11,201 nt of DNA from Planctomycetota bacterium (lineage in GTDB: Bacteria > Planctomycetota > Phycisphaerae > UBA1845 > CAIVHJ01): positions 1 through 11,201 of the forward strand of contig JACZTW010000109.1 of the NCBI GenBank assembly GCA_022573485.1. The letters run 5' to 3'. Within the stretch, counting starts at the first letter, position 1, and the number at the start of each line of letters is the position of its first letter. The notes beneath the pieces were generated by a model. The model had not been told where the DNA came from and did no database searches. It was given only the letters and a program-made list of their open reading frames with translations. The translations under genes were made by a program, and so were the position numbers. Positions 1 through 6,129 of this stretch are shown here, one piece after another.

Positions 1-2
1 CT

Positions 3-437
3 GCCAAGTACAAGCCCGAAAGCAAAGAGTCAGCCGACCACAGTTTGCCGTATTGCATCGCGGCGGCGGTGACCGACGGCATGGTTACGCCGAAGCAATT
101 CAAGGACGATCGCTTGTGGGACGAACGCCTGCGCGCCCAAATGGCCAAGGTCAAAGTCGTCGCCAACGAAGAGTTCGAGCGGGCCTTCCCTGCCAAGCAA
201 TGCACACGTGTGACAATCACGACGACGGACGGCAAGCAAGTGACCCACGCGCTCGATGTGCCCAAGGGCGACCCCCGCGACCCCATGACGCCCGACGAGC
301 TGCAAGTCAAATTCGACGCCCTCGCCGAGCCGGTGATGTCCGATAGGCGCCGTGCAGATTTGAAGGATTGCATATTCTCGTTGGAGTCACTTGGCGATGC
401 TGGTAAATTGATGGCATTGACCATCGCAGACAAGTGA
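3..437 (+). CDS. MmgE/PrpD family protein, C-terminal part (5' end outside window)
   Basis: The reading frame is open from base 3 and ends at TGA 435-437, giving about 144 residues of a protein whose start lies upstream. The segment 'SLPYCIAAAVTDG' followed by a charged stretch, 'VTITTTDGKQ' and a final helical tail fits the C-terminal domain of the MmgE/PrpD family. That family includes 2-methylcitrate dehydratase and cis-aconitate decarboxylase. The catalytic N-terminal domain is not visible, so the substrate cannot be named. The stop overlaps a possible GTG start of the next gene (GTGA, 434-437), which suggests translational coupling with the citrate lyase gene. A dehydratase of small tricarboxylates next to a citrate-lyase-type enzyme would suit catabolism of a citrate-like acid; this is inference. 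The apparent TTG start at base 45 is not a real start, because homology continues upstream of it. Confidence 0.8.
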   Translation, partial: AKYKPESKESADHSLPYCIAAAVTDGMVTPKQFKDDRLWDERLRAQMAKVKVVANEEFERAFPAKQCTRVTITTTDGKQVTHALDVPKGDPRDPMTPDELQVKFDALAEPVMSDRRRADLKDCIFSLESLGDAGKLMALTIADK

Positions 438-442
438 CAACA

Positions 443-1693
443 ATGACACCGGATTCCAACATCCTTAGCAGCGAAGCCGGCCGGCGGGGCGAAGACGTAC
501 GCAGCGATTGCTGGGTGCGGCTTGCGCCGACGGATTCCGGCGGGATCGAGCTTGATCTGAAGAGTAAGGTCGAGTCGATGTACGGCGAATCGATCCGCGC
601 GCAGGTGGCGGATGAACTGGCAGCGCTGGGCGTGGGCAATGCCAAGGTCGAAATTGAGGACGCCGGAGCGCTGCCGTTTGTCCTGATGGCGCGGGTGGAA
701 TGCGCCGTGCGCCGACTCGGAGTGGATGTTGGCGATGGTTATGTGCCGGACTTCGCAGTAGGGACGGAGTATGGGACTGAGCGGGAGCGTTTTCGGCGCT
801 CGCGGCTGTACTTGCCCGGTAACGAGCCGAAGTTCATGCTCAACGCCGGTTTGCACGGGCCGGACGGCGTGATTCTCGATCTGGAAGACAGCGTGGCGGC
901 TTCGGAAAAGGACGCCGCTCGGCTGGTCGTGCGTAATGCCCTGCGCAGCGTCGATTTCAAAGGCGCCGAGCGCATGGTCCGCATCAATCAGGGCGAAATG
1001 GGTCTGGAGGATCTCGACTACATCGTCCTGCACAACGTCCACGTGGTTGTGATTCCCAAAGTCGAGTCGCCCGAACAAGTACAACAAATCGACGCCCGAA
1101 TACAAGACATCCAAGGAGCCGCAGGCTTCAGCCTGCGCGAATCAGCGACTACCAATGACTCCGAAACTCCGGAGCAGCCCATCTACCTCATGCCGATCGT
1201 CGAAAGTGCCCTCGGCGTGATTCGAGCATATGAAATCGCCACGAGTTCGCCCAACATCTGCGCGATCACCATCGGCCTGGAGGATTACACAGCGGATATC
1301 GGCACCGAGCGCACCGACTACGGCCGAGAGAGCTTCTGGGCACGCTCGCAGGTGGTCAACGCCGCCCGGGCAGCCGGCGTGCAGCCGATTGACTCGGTGT
1401 TCTCCGACGTCAGCGATATGGGTGCCCTGCGCGAGAGCGTGCTGGAGGCTAAGGGTCTCGGCTTCGACGGCAAAGGCTGCATTCACCCGCGCCAAATCGC
1501 TGTAGTACACGAGGCCTTCGCGCCGACGAAGTCCGAACTGGAGAAGGCCCGGAGGATCGTGGCCGCTTTTGAAGAAGCGCAGAAAAAAGGCCTCGCGGCG
1601 GTGTCGCTGGGCAGTAAAATGATCGATCCGCCGGTGGTGAAGCGGGCGCAGCGCGTGGTGCGTTTGGCCTGGACGACGAGAATGGTACAATAA
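443..1693 (+). CDS. citE: Citrate lyase gamma (acyl carrier)-beta (CitE) fusion protein
   Basis: This is a two-domain fusion. Numbering from GTG 434, residues about 11-95 resemble CitD, the acyl carrier protein of citrate lyase ('SDCWVRLAP', 'SKVESMYGESIR', 'IEDAGALPFVLMARVE'). Residues about 118-412 are CitE, the citryl-ACP lyase that releases oxaloacetate and acetyl-ACP. CitE signatures are 'LYLPGNEPKF', 'ILDLEDSVAASEKDAAR', 'MVRIN', 'GLEDYTADIGTERT', 'GFDGKGCIHPRQI' and 'SLGSKMIDPPVVKRA'. In classical CitD the prosthetic-group serine lies two residues before the conserved Asp. Here that position is Arg23, and Ser24 directly before Asp25 is the best candidate. The CitE domain has about 14 extra residues around 227-248 compared with E. 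coli CitE; these coincide with a palindromic repeat at 1120-1137. The ATG at 443 is my preferred start; GTG 434 overlaps the upstream stop and is possible. The extreme C-terminus (WTTRMVQ) differs from the second 3' copy at 2476-2574. Confidence 0.9.
   Translation: MTPDSNILSSEAGRRGEDVRSDCWVRLAPTDSGGIELDLKSKVESMYGESIRAQVADELAALGVGNAKVEIEDAGALPFVLMARVECAVRRLGVDVGDGYVPDFAVGTEYGTERERFRRSRLYLPGNEPKFMLNAGLHGPDGVILDLEDSVAASEKDAARLVVRNALRSVDFKGAERMVRINQGEMGLEDLDYIVLHNVHVVVIPKVESPEQVQQIDARIQDIQGAAGFSLRESATTNDSETPEQPIYLMPIVESALGVIRAYEIATSSPNICAITIGLEDYTADIGTERTDYGRESFWARSQVVNAARAAGVQPIDSVFSDVSDMGALRESVLEAKGLGFDGKGCIHPRQIAVVHEAFAPTKSELEKARRIVAAFEEAQKKGLAAVSLGSKMIDPPVVKRAQRVVRLAWTTRMVQ
1120..1137. repeat. 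Palindromic repeat inside the CitE coding domain
   Basis: CGCAGGCT at 1120-1127 and its exact reverse complement AGCCTGCG at 1130-1137 are separated by TC, giving a perfect 8-bp stem. It is read in frame as part of 'AAGFSLRE', inside a segment that is longer than in E. coli CitE. I recall very similar short palindromes as dispersed, REP-like repeats in many environmental bacterial genomes, but that is memory, not a search. No second copy was seen in this window. Confidence 0.6.
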
Positions 1694-1736
1694 GCAGCCG
1701 GTCACATGCCCCTGCGAGCGGAGGCAAGAAGACCGG

Positions 1737-2072
1737 GTGCGGAGCCTTGATGTGCATGGTGATCTCAAAACGCTCCTGGGAGAACTGAAGGCCGGTTTGG
1801 ACGGGCTCTACGGCGGTCGTCTGCGCGGGGTTTATCTTTACGGGTCGTACGCTCGCGGCGACTACGACGCGGAGTCCGATTTGGACGTGCTGGTGGTCCT
1901 TGACGATTTCAAATCGTACGGCACGCAGGTTGACCTCACAGCCGAATTGGCCGCCGCACTCTCTCTCGAATACGGCGTCAGTATCAGCCAGGTCTTCCTG
2001 CGCGAGCGCGATTGGCTATCGTCCGATTCGCCCTTCCTGCGTAGTGTGCGCGACGAGGCCACCGCCGCATGA
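1737..2072 (+). CDS. MNT-type nucleotidyltransferase domain protein (antitoxin of MNT/HEPN pair)
   Basis: This 111-residue protein has the minimal nucleotidyltransferase signature GSYARG...SDLDVLV (Gly36-Ser37, then Asp48 and Asp50 as metal ligands). In MNT/HEPN toxin-antitoxin systems such proteins act as antitoxins; some members AMP-modify the HEPN partner. Its size and the immediately following HEPN gene fit this type. The stop TGA 2070-2072 overlaps the HEPN start ATG 2069-2071 by 4 bases, so the two are translationally coupled. The start is GTG 1737, with a purine-rich 'GGAGG' at about 1720-1724; GTG 1752 is an in-frame alternative. The gene begins only 43 bases after the citE stop, in an island that separates citDE from citF. 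Confidence 0.85.
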   Translation: MRSLDVHGDLKTLLGELKAGLDGLYGGRLRGVYLYGSYARGDYDAESDLDVLVVLDDFKSYGTQVDLTAELAAALSLEYGVSISQVFLRERDWLSSDSPFLRSVRDEATAA

Positions 2073-2452
2073 ACGAGTCCACGTGCAAGTTGCTCGATAA
2101 GACCGATCGATCCATAGCCGCCGGCGAGAGTGCGGTGGCCGATGGTCACGTCGAGGCCGCTGCCAATCGGGCGTACTACGCGATGTTTTACGTCGCCGAG
2201 GCGCTGCTCAATGAGCGCGGGCTGTATTTCCGCAAGCACGGCGGCGTGCATGGCGCCTTCGGAGAACATTTTGCCAAGACCGGCTTGCTTGATCCTCGGT
2301 ATCATCGTCGACTGCTGGCGGCCTTCAACAAGCGCATTGCCGCCGATTAAGGTTTGGATGCGGAAGTGAGTGCCGCGGAGGTTGAAGAAATGCTTGCTCA
2401 GGCGCGCGAATTCCTCCAGGCCGCGCGAGGATTCCTGGGAACGAGCGCGTGA
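2069..2452 (+). pseudogene. HEPN domain protein (toxin partner of MNT), interrupted by an in-frame TAA
   Basis: The gene reads from ATG 2069 to TAA 2348-2350 (93 residues). The same frame then continues for 33 more residues ('GLDAEVSAAEVEEMLAQARE...') to TGA 2450-2452. These look like the normal last helix of a HEPN protein, because family members read 'ADY' or similar exactly where the TAA lies. The N-terminal part has the usual core: 'NRAYYAMFYVAEALL' (about residues 33-47) and 'KHGGVHGAFGEHFAKTGLLDP' (about 56-76), with a Tyr/His-rich centre typical of HEPN ribonuclease-like toxins. A single substitution (Tyr codon to TAA) explains the break. Either the toxin is truncated or inactive, or this is a sequencing error. 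The overlap with the MNT start codon region identifies the pair. Confidence 0.8.
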
Positions 2453-2475
2453 CCGGCAGAACGGACTCAACCCCC

Positions 2476-2574
2476 GGCGTCTTCCCGTTTGGCAGCAAGA
2501 TGATCGACCCGCCGGTCGTGAAACGAGCACTGCGGGTCGTGCGGCTGACGAGGCAGATGGGCTTGATTGATTGA
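2476..2574 (+). pseudogene. Relic second copy of the citE 3' end
   Basis: Frame 2491-2574 encodes 'GSKMIDPPVVKRALRVVRL' and ends 'TRQMGLID' then TGA. This matches the CitE C-terminus at 1610-1666 in 18 of 19 residues, counted by eye. At nucleotide level 45 of 57 bases agree, and 11 of the 12 differences are synonymous. Weaker similarity may start near 2476 ('GVFPFGSK'). No catalytic part of CitE precedes it, so it is a 3' fragment, not a gene. The frame is open back to GTG 2449, which overlaps the HEPN stop as GTGA, so a 41-residue peptide could be made by coupling; there is no evidence that it is. Together with the intact citE end, this fragment brackets the MNT/HEPN module. Confidence 0.85.
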
Positions 2575-2616
2575 CGATTGCGGATGTGGGATACTCCGGG
2601 TCAGAGATCGATGCTT

Positions 2617-2623
2617 GAGGAGG
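2617..2623 (+). promoter_or_regulatory. Ribosome binding site deciding the DUF433 start
   Basis: GAGGAGG lies 8 bases before ATG 2632. This supports the start at 2632 over the longer frame opening at 2578, whose extra N-terminus (MRMWDTPGQR...) is not part of the family. Confidence 0.6.
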
Positions 2624-2631
2624 CGCTGGTC

Positions 2632-2868
2632 ATGCGGTGGCAAGATCATATTTCTGTAGACCCCAACGTTTGTCACGGCAAGGCCTGCATTTCGGGAACT
2701 CGAGTCATGGTATCGGTCATCCTGGACAATCTGGCCGAGAAGTTTGACATCGATGAGATTGTGCGCAGCTATCCGTCGGTGAAGCGCGCAGACGTTCAAG
2801 CTGTGATCAGGTATGCCGCCGATCTGGCGAGTGAACGGATCATCCCGTTTGCTCCGGGGCCTGCGTGA
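2632..2868 (+). CDS. DUF433 family antitoxin-like protein
   Basis: This 78-residue protein reads 'ISVDPNVCHGKACISGTRVMVSVILDNLAEKFD', 'EIVRSYPSVKRADVQAVIRYAADLA'. That is the standard DUF433 pattern: a short beta strand with HGKxCIxGTR, then a helix-turn-helix-like bundle. DUF433 proteins usually sit directly upstream of a DUF5615 (PIN-like) gene and are regarded as the antitoxin of a VapBC-like pair; the antitoxin role comes from family knowledge and context. A strong Shine-Dalgarno sequence sets the start. Its stop TGA 2866-2868 overlaps the next gene's start. It begins 58 bases after the citE relic, with no clear promoter of its own visible. Confidence 0.85.
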   Translation: MRWQDHISVDPNVCHGKACISGTRVMVSVILDNLAEKFDIDEIVRSYPSVKRADVQAVIRYAADLASERIIPFAPGPA

Positions 2869-3239
2869 TGCGGTTCAAGATCGACGAAAACCTCCCAGTG
2901 GAGGTCGCGTTGCGGCTCCGCACGGCTGGACACGATGCGACGACAGTGACGGAACAGGACATGGTCGGCGATCCCGACGCGACGCTATCGGTGGCCTGCC
3001 AGCGTGAGCAGAGGGCCCTGATTACCCTGGACTTGGACTTTGCCGACATCCGCAACTATCCGCCCGAGCAGCATTCAGGATTCATCGTGATGCGCGTGTC
3101 CGGACGAGGCAAGCGGCACATCATGGAAGTGTTCGAACGCGTTGTGCCGCTGCTGGAAACAGAAGTGCTGGCGAAACAACTCTGGGTCGTGGATGAACAA
3201 AGTGTCAGGATTCGGGGCGATGAAGGGAAGGACTCGTAA
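2868..3239 (+). CDS. DUF5615 (PIN-like) family putative toxin
   Basis: This 123-residue protein opens with 'MRFKIDENLPVEVALRLRTAGHDATTV', where the early Asp-Glu-Asn is the characteristic acidic site. It continues with 'ALITLDLDFADIRNYPP', where the Asp residues form the second acidic cluster, and 'GFIVMRVSGRGKRHI'. This is the DUF5615/Mut7-C-like PIN fold, a probable RNase. All visible acidic motifs are present, so the gene appears intact, unlike the HEPN toxin upstream. ATG 2868 overlaps the DUF433 stop by one base; GTG 2865 is an alternative giving a 4-base overlap. With DUF433 it forms a VapBC-like two-gene module. The RNase role is known for the fold but not shown here. Confidence 0.85.
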   Translation: MRFKIDENLPVEVALRLRTAGHDATTVTEQDMVGDPDATLSVACQREQRALITLDLDFADIRNYPPEQHSGFIVMRVSGRGKRHIMEVFERVVPLLETEVLAKQLWVVDEQSVRIRGDEGKDS

Positions 3240-3373
3240 GATTTGGAGAGCGGGTGGATCAGAGGCGAAATCCTCAAGCTCCCCTCAAGGCAAGGTGTGG
3301 TCTCTTTGCATCTTGCCCCGTGGCCGCCAAGTAGGCGCGAACAGCTTCCGTATAGTCTCAGAGGGATGCACAG
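3240..3373. other. Intergenic spacer before citF
   Basis: This 134-base gap separates the DUF5615 stop from the citF start. It holds a possible weak hairpin, GGCAAG 3289-3294 with CTTGCC 3312-3317 (6-bp stem, 17-base loop), without a U-tract. TATAGT at 3351-3356 resembles a -10 box, but no -35 hexamer sits at a proper distance. GAGGGA at 3361-3366 is a fair ribosome binding site for GTG 3374. If the island disrupted the original operon, a new promoter for citF would have to lie here, but I cannot identify one firmly. Confidence 0.35.
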
Positions 3374-4930
3374 GTGTCATTGAATCATGTCCACAATTCC
3401 TTGGGGCGTGCGGTTCCCGCGCAGATTAACGGACAACCCGCTGTACCGTTTCAAGGGCTCGGGAAGTACAAGCCGGCAGGGGAAAAAGCTGCTCCGCCGG
3501 TAAGGACGTGCGCGGATTATCCCGCCGACGGCAACAAAGTTGCTGCGGACTTGGCCACGGCGCTGAAGAACGCCGGGCTGCGGGATGGAATGACCCTCTC
3601 TACGCATCATCATTTTCGCAATGGCGACAAGGTGGGCAACGCAGTGTTCGAGGCGGCGGCGGCGCTGGGCGCGAAGGAATTGCGCTGGTTTCCGAGTGCG
3701 TCGTTTCCCTGCCACGCTCCAATTCTCGAGCATCTTGAGAATCACGTCATCCACCATATTGAAGGCAGCATGAACGGGCCGCTTGGGGACTATTGCTCGC
3801 AGGGCAAGATGCGGGGCATGGGCGTGCTGCGTTCGCACGGCGGACGATGGCAGGCAGTGCAGGACGGCGAAGTGCATATCGACATCGCCGTGATCGCCGC
3901 GCCGACGGCGGATGCGTTCGGCAATTGCAACGGGGTGACCGGGCCAAGCGCCTGCGGGTTGCTCGGCTTTGCGCTGGTGGACTCGATCTATGCCGATCAC
4001 GTCATTGTCGTGACCGACAATTTGATCCCGTTTCCGTGCATTCCCTGGCAGATTCAGGGCAACAACGTGGATCAAGTGGTGGTGATGGACTCGATCGGCG
4101 ATCCGTCGAAGATCGTATCCGGCACGACGCAACTGACCCGGAGCCCCGATCGGCTGCTAATTGCGGAGATGACTGCTCGGTTTGTGCGCGAAGCGGGCAT
4201 CATGCAGGACGGCTTCAGCTTCCAGGCCGGCGCGGGCGGGACGGCGCTGGCCTTTGCGATCTACTTGAAGGAAATGATGCGCGAATCCGGAGTCAAAGCC
4301 CGTTTCATTCGAGGCGGCAGCACCAAGTATCTGGTCCAGATGCTCGAAGAGGGCCTGACCGACTACATCCTCGACGGGCAGACATTCGATCTCGACGGCG
4401 TGCGCTCGATGCGCGACAACCCGAATCACCAAGACACCAGCCCGTTCACCAGCTACAACTACCACGGCAAGGGTTGTTTTGCTTCGTTCATCGACGCAGT
4501 GGTGCTTGGCGCAACGGAGGTCGATGTCGATTTCAATGCCAACGTGGTGACGCACTCCGACGGCCGACTGCTGCACGGCATCGGCGGCTGGCAGAATTGC
4601 CTCGCGGGTCGGTGTGTGATTTTACCGATTCCGGCGGTTCGAGATCGAATCCCGGTGATCGTTGATCGTGTCACGACCCTGTGCGGGCCGGGTGAATTGA
4701 TCGATGTCATCGTCACTGAGCGCGGCATCGCCATCAACCCCCGACGCAGCGATCTGATCGATGCCGTCAAAGGCTCCAAACTGCCGATCCGGCCTATCCA
4801 GGACATCAAGGCTGAGATCGATGCCATGTGCGGCGGCCCGCCGGCCGTGCCCAAGTTCGGCGAGAAGGTTGTGGCGGCCATCAAATGGGTGGATGGCACG
4901 GTGATCGATTGCGTGCGGCAAGTGGGATAG
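3374..4930 (+). CDS. citF: Citrate lyase alpha subunit (citrate:acetyl-ACP transferase)
   Basis: This 518-residue protein matches CitF in length and motifs along its whole extent. CitF exchanges the acetyl group on the acyl carrier domain for citrate, giving citryl-ACP for the CitE domain. Visible signatures are 'GLRDGMTLSTHHHFRNGDKV', 'GKMRGMGVLRSHGGRW', 'DAFGNCNGVTGPSACGLLGFALVD', 'VDQVVVMDSIGDPSKIVSGT', 'FQAGAGGTALAFAIYL', 'FDLDGVRSMRDNPNHQ', 'VDVDFNANVVTHSDG' and the end 'DGTVIDCVRQV'. The start GTG 3374 is preceded by GAGGGA; no better ATG lies near the expected N-terminus. It is cytoplasmic and should work with the CitD-CitE fusion encoded upstream, from which it is now separated by the toxin-antitoxin island. 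A citramalate lyase alpha subunit would look almost the same, so the acid used is not certain. Confidence 0.93.
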   Translation: MSLNHVHNSLGRAVPAQINGQPAVPFQGLGKYKPAGEKAAPPVRTCADYPADGNKVAADLATALKNAGLRDGMTLSTHHHFRNGDKVGNAVFEAAAALGAKELRWFPSASFPCHAPILEHLENHVIHHIEGSMNGPLGDYCSQGKMRGMGVLRSHGGRWQAVQDGEVHIDIAVIAAPTADAFGNCNGVTGPSACGLLGFALVDSIYADHVIVVTDNLIPFPCIPWQIQGNNVDQVVVMDSIGDPSKIVSGTTQLTRSPDRLLIAEMTARFVREAGIMQDGFSFQAGAGGTALAFAIYLKEMMRESGVKARFIRGGSTKYLVQMLEEGLTDYILDGQTFDLDGVRSMRDNPNHQDTSPFTSYNYHGKGCFASFIDAVVLGATEVDVDFNANVVTHSDGRLLHGIGGWQNCLAGRCVILPIPAVRDRIPVIVDRVTTLCGPGELIDVIVTERGIAINPRRSDLIDAVKGSKLPIRPIQDIKAEIDAMCGGPPAVPKFGEKVVAAIKWVDGTVIDCVRQVG

Positions 4931-4941
4931 GGAACAGGTTC

Positions 4942-6021
4942 ATGCGCAGCAAGACGATCACGACTTCCTTCGGGCCGTGCGTTGTCCAGATCGGCGAGGG
5001 CGCCCTGGCGTGTCTGGGCAAGGTCGTCGCCGGTGCCAGTTCGATTGTTATCGTCACGGATGATGTCGTTGCACCTCTCCACGGCTCGAAGGTCCTCGAC
5101 GCACTCGACAACGTGAACCTGACCATGCACGAATGGACAGTGCCCGCCGGTGAAGCCAGCAAGTCGCTCTGGCAGGCGGAGAGCTTCTATGATTTCCTTG
5201 CCTCCAAGGGATGCGATCGGAGCACCATGATTGTGGCGCTGGGTGGCGGGGTGGTCGGCGATCTGGCAGGGTTTGTCGCGGGCACTTGGATGCGCGGCGT
5301 CCGATTCGTGAACTGCCCGACCACGCTCCTGGCCATGGTCGATGCATCGATCGGCGGGAAGACCGGCCTGAACCACGCCGGGCGCAAGAACGCCGTCGGC
5401 GTGTTCCACCATCCGGAAGCTGTACTCGTTGACGTAACGACGCTCACCACACTGGATGATCGCGCGTTCAACGCCGGGATGGCGGAGAGCATCAAGCACG
5501 GCGTGATCGCGGACGAAGCGTTCTTGTCGTGGCAGATGGACCACGCTCAAGAAATCAAGGGACGAGATCCGCGCGTTTTGGAAGAACTTGTCGCACGCAA
5601 CATCGAGATCAAGGCTGCCCACGTCGAGCAGGACGAACGGGATCAGAGCGGTGTGCGGGCGAAGTTGAATTTCGGGCACACAATTGGGCACGCGATTGAA
5701 GTCGTATGTGACTATGCGCTTCCGCACGGCGAGTGCATTGGGCTTGGGATGTTGGCGGCCGGCCGCGTCGCAATCGGCCGGGGGCTGGTGGATGAGACCG
5801 TTCGTGATCGGCTGAGCGCGGCCTTGAGCTCATTTTCGTTGCCTTGTCGATTTACGTTTCAAGGCGACATCAGCGCAATGATGAGCGCGCTCCGCGGCGA
5901 TAAGAAGTCGGTTGGCGGGGTCGTGCGGTTCGTGCTGCCGACGAAGATCGGCGAGGTCACAGTGGGGCATGACGTGGGTGATGCGGAGATCGAAAGTGCG
6001 ATCGCTGAGTTGATGGAGTAG
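4942..6021 (+). CDS. aroB: 3-Dehydroquinate synthase
   Basis: This 359-residue protein has the typical AroB length. It converts DAHP to 3-dehydroquinate using NAD and a divalent metal, the second step of the shikimate pathway, in the cytoplasm. NAD-binding and phosphate motifs are 'VALGGGVVGDLAGFVA' (98-113), 'PTTLLAMVDASIGGKTG' (126-142) and 'KNAVGVFHHP' (149-158). The metal ligands are Glu182 in 'MAESIKHG', His246 in 'NFGHTIGH' and His262 in 'LPHGE'. ATG 4942 follows the citF stop by 11 bases, and the purine-rich GATAGGGA around that stop serves as ribosome binding site, so co-translation with citF is likely. The frame is open further upstream inside citF, but that part is not AroB-like. 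All key residues are present. Sugar-processing AroB homologues (2-epi-5-epi-valiolone or 2-deoxy-scyllo-inosose synthases) are less likely given the close match to true AroB. Confidence 0.92.
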   Translation: MRSKTITTSFGPCVVQIGEGALACLGKVVAGASSIVIVTDDVVAPLHGSKVLDALDNVNLTMHEWTVPAGEASKSLWQAESFYDFLASKGCDRSTMIVALGGGVVGDLAGFVAGTWMRGVRFVNCPTTLLAMVDASIGGKTGLNHAGRKNAVGVFHHPEAVLVDVTTLTTLDDRAFNAGMAESIKHGVIADEAFLSWQMDHAQEIKGRDPRVLEELVARNIEIKAAHVEQDERDQSGVRAKLNFGHTIGHAIEVVCDYALPHGECIGLGMLAAGRVAIGRGLVDETVRDRLSAALSSFSLPCRFTFQGDISAMMSALRGDKKSVGGVVRFVLPTKIGEVTVGHDVGDAEIESAIAELME

Positions 6022-6129
6022 TCTGCTAAACGACGAAGTCAGTTCGATAGTGCCTGCCGTGGGTGTGCAGCCTGAATGTGCCGTGCGGGGACGAGGAATC
6101 TGTCTGGGGAAGCGCTCGCGATACGGGGA

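Noticed and set aside
1120..1137. Palindrome as a transcription terminator
   Set aside because: It lies inside a coding domain with no following T-run, and is better explained as an inserted repeat.
1610..2574. The two citE 3' ends as a simple target-site duplication of a transposon
   Set aside because: They differ at 12 of 57 aligned bases, nearly all synonymous, and no transposase or inverted repeats are present.
3313..3356. Sigma-70 promoter TTGCCC...TATAGT before citF
   Set aside because: The spacing between the two hexamers is 32 bases, far outside the usual 16-18.
3793..4665. 290-codon plus-strand frame inside citF
   Set aside because: It is a frame-shifted shadow of citF, Arg-rich and low in information, while the citF frame is conserved throughout.
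4459..5727. Long open frame (422 codons) on the minus strand across citF and aroB
   Set aside because: It is the reverse-strand shadow of two clearly recognisable genes in GC-rich DNA; its translation shows no family motif.
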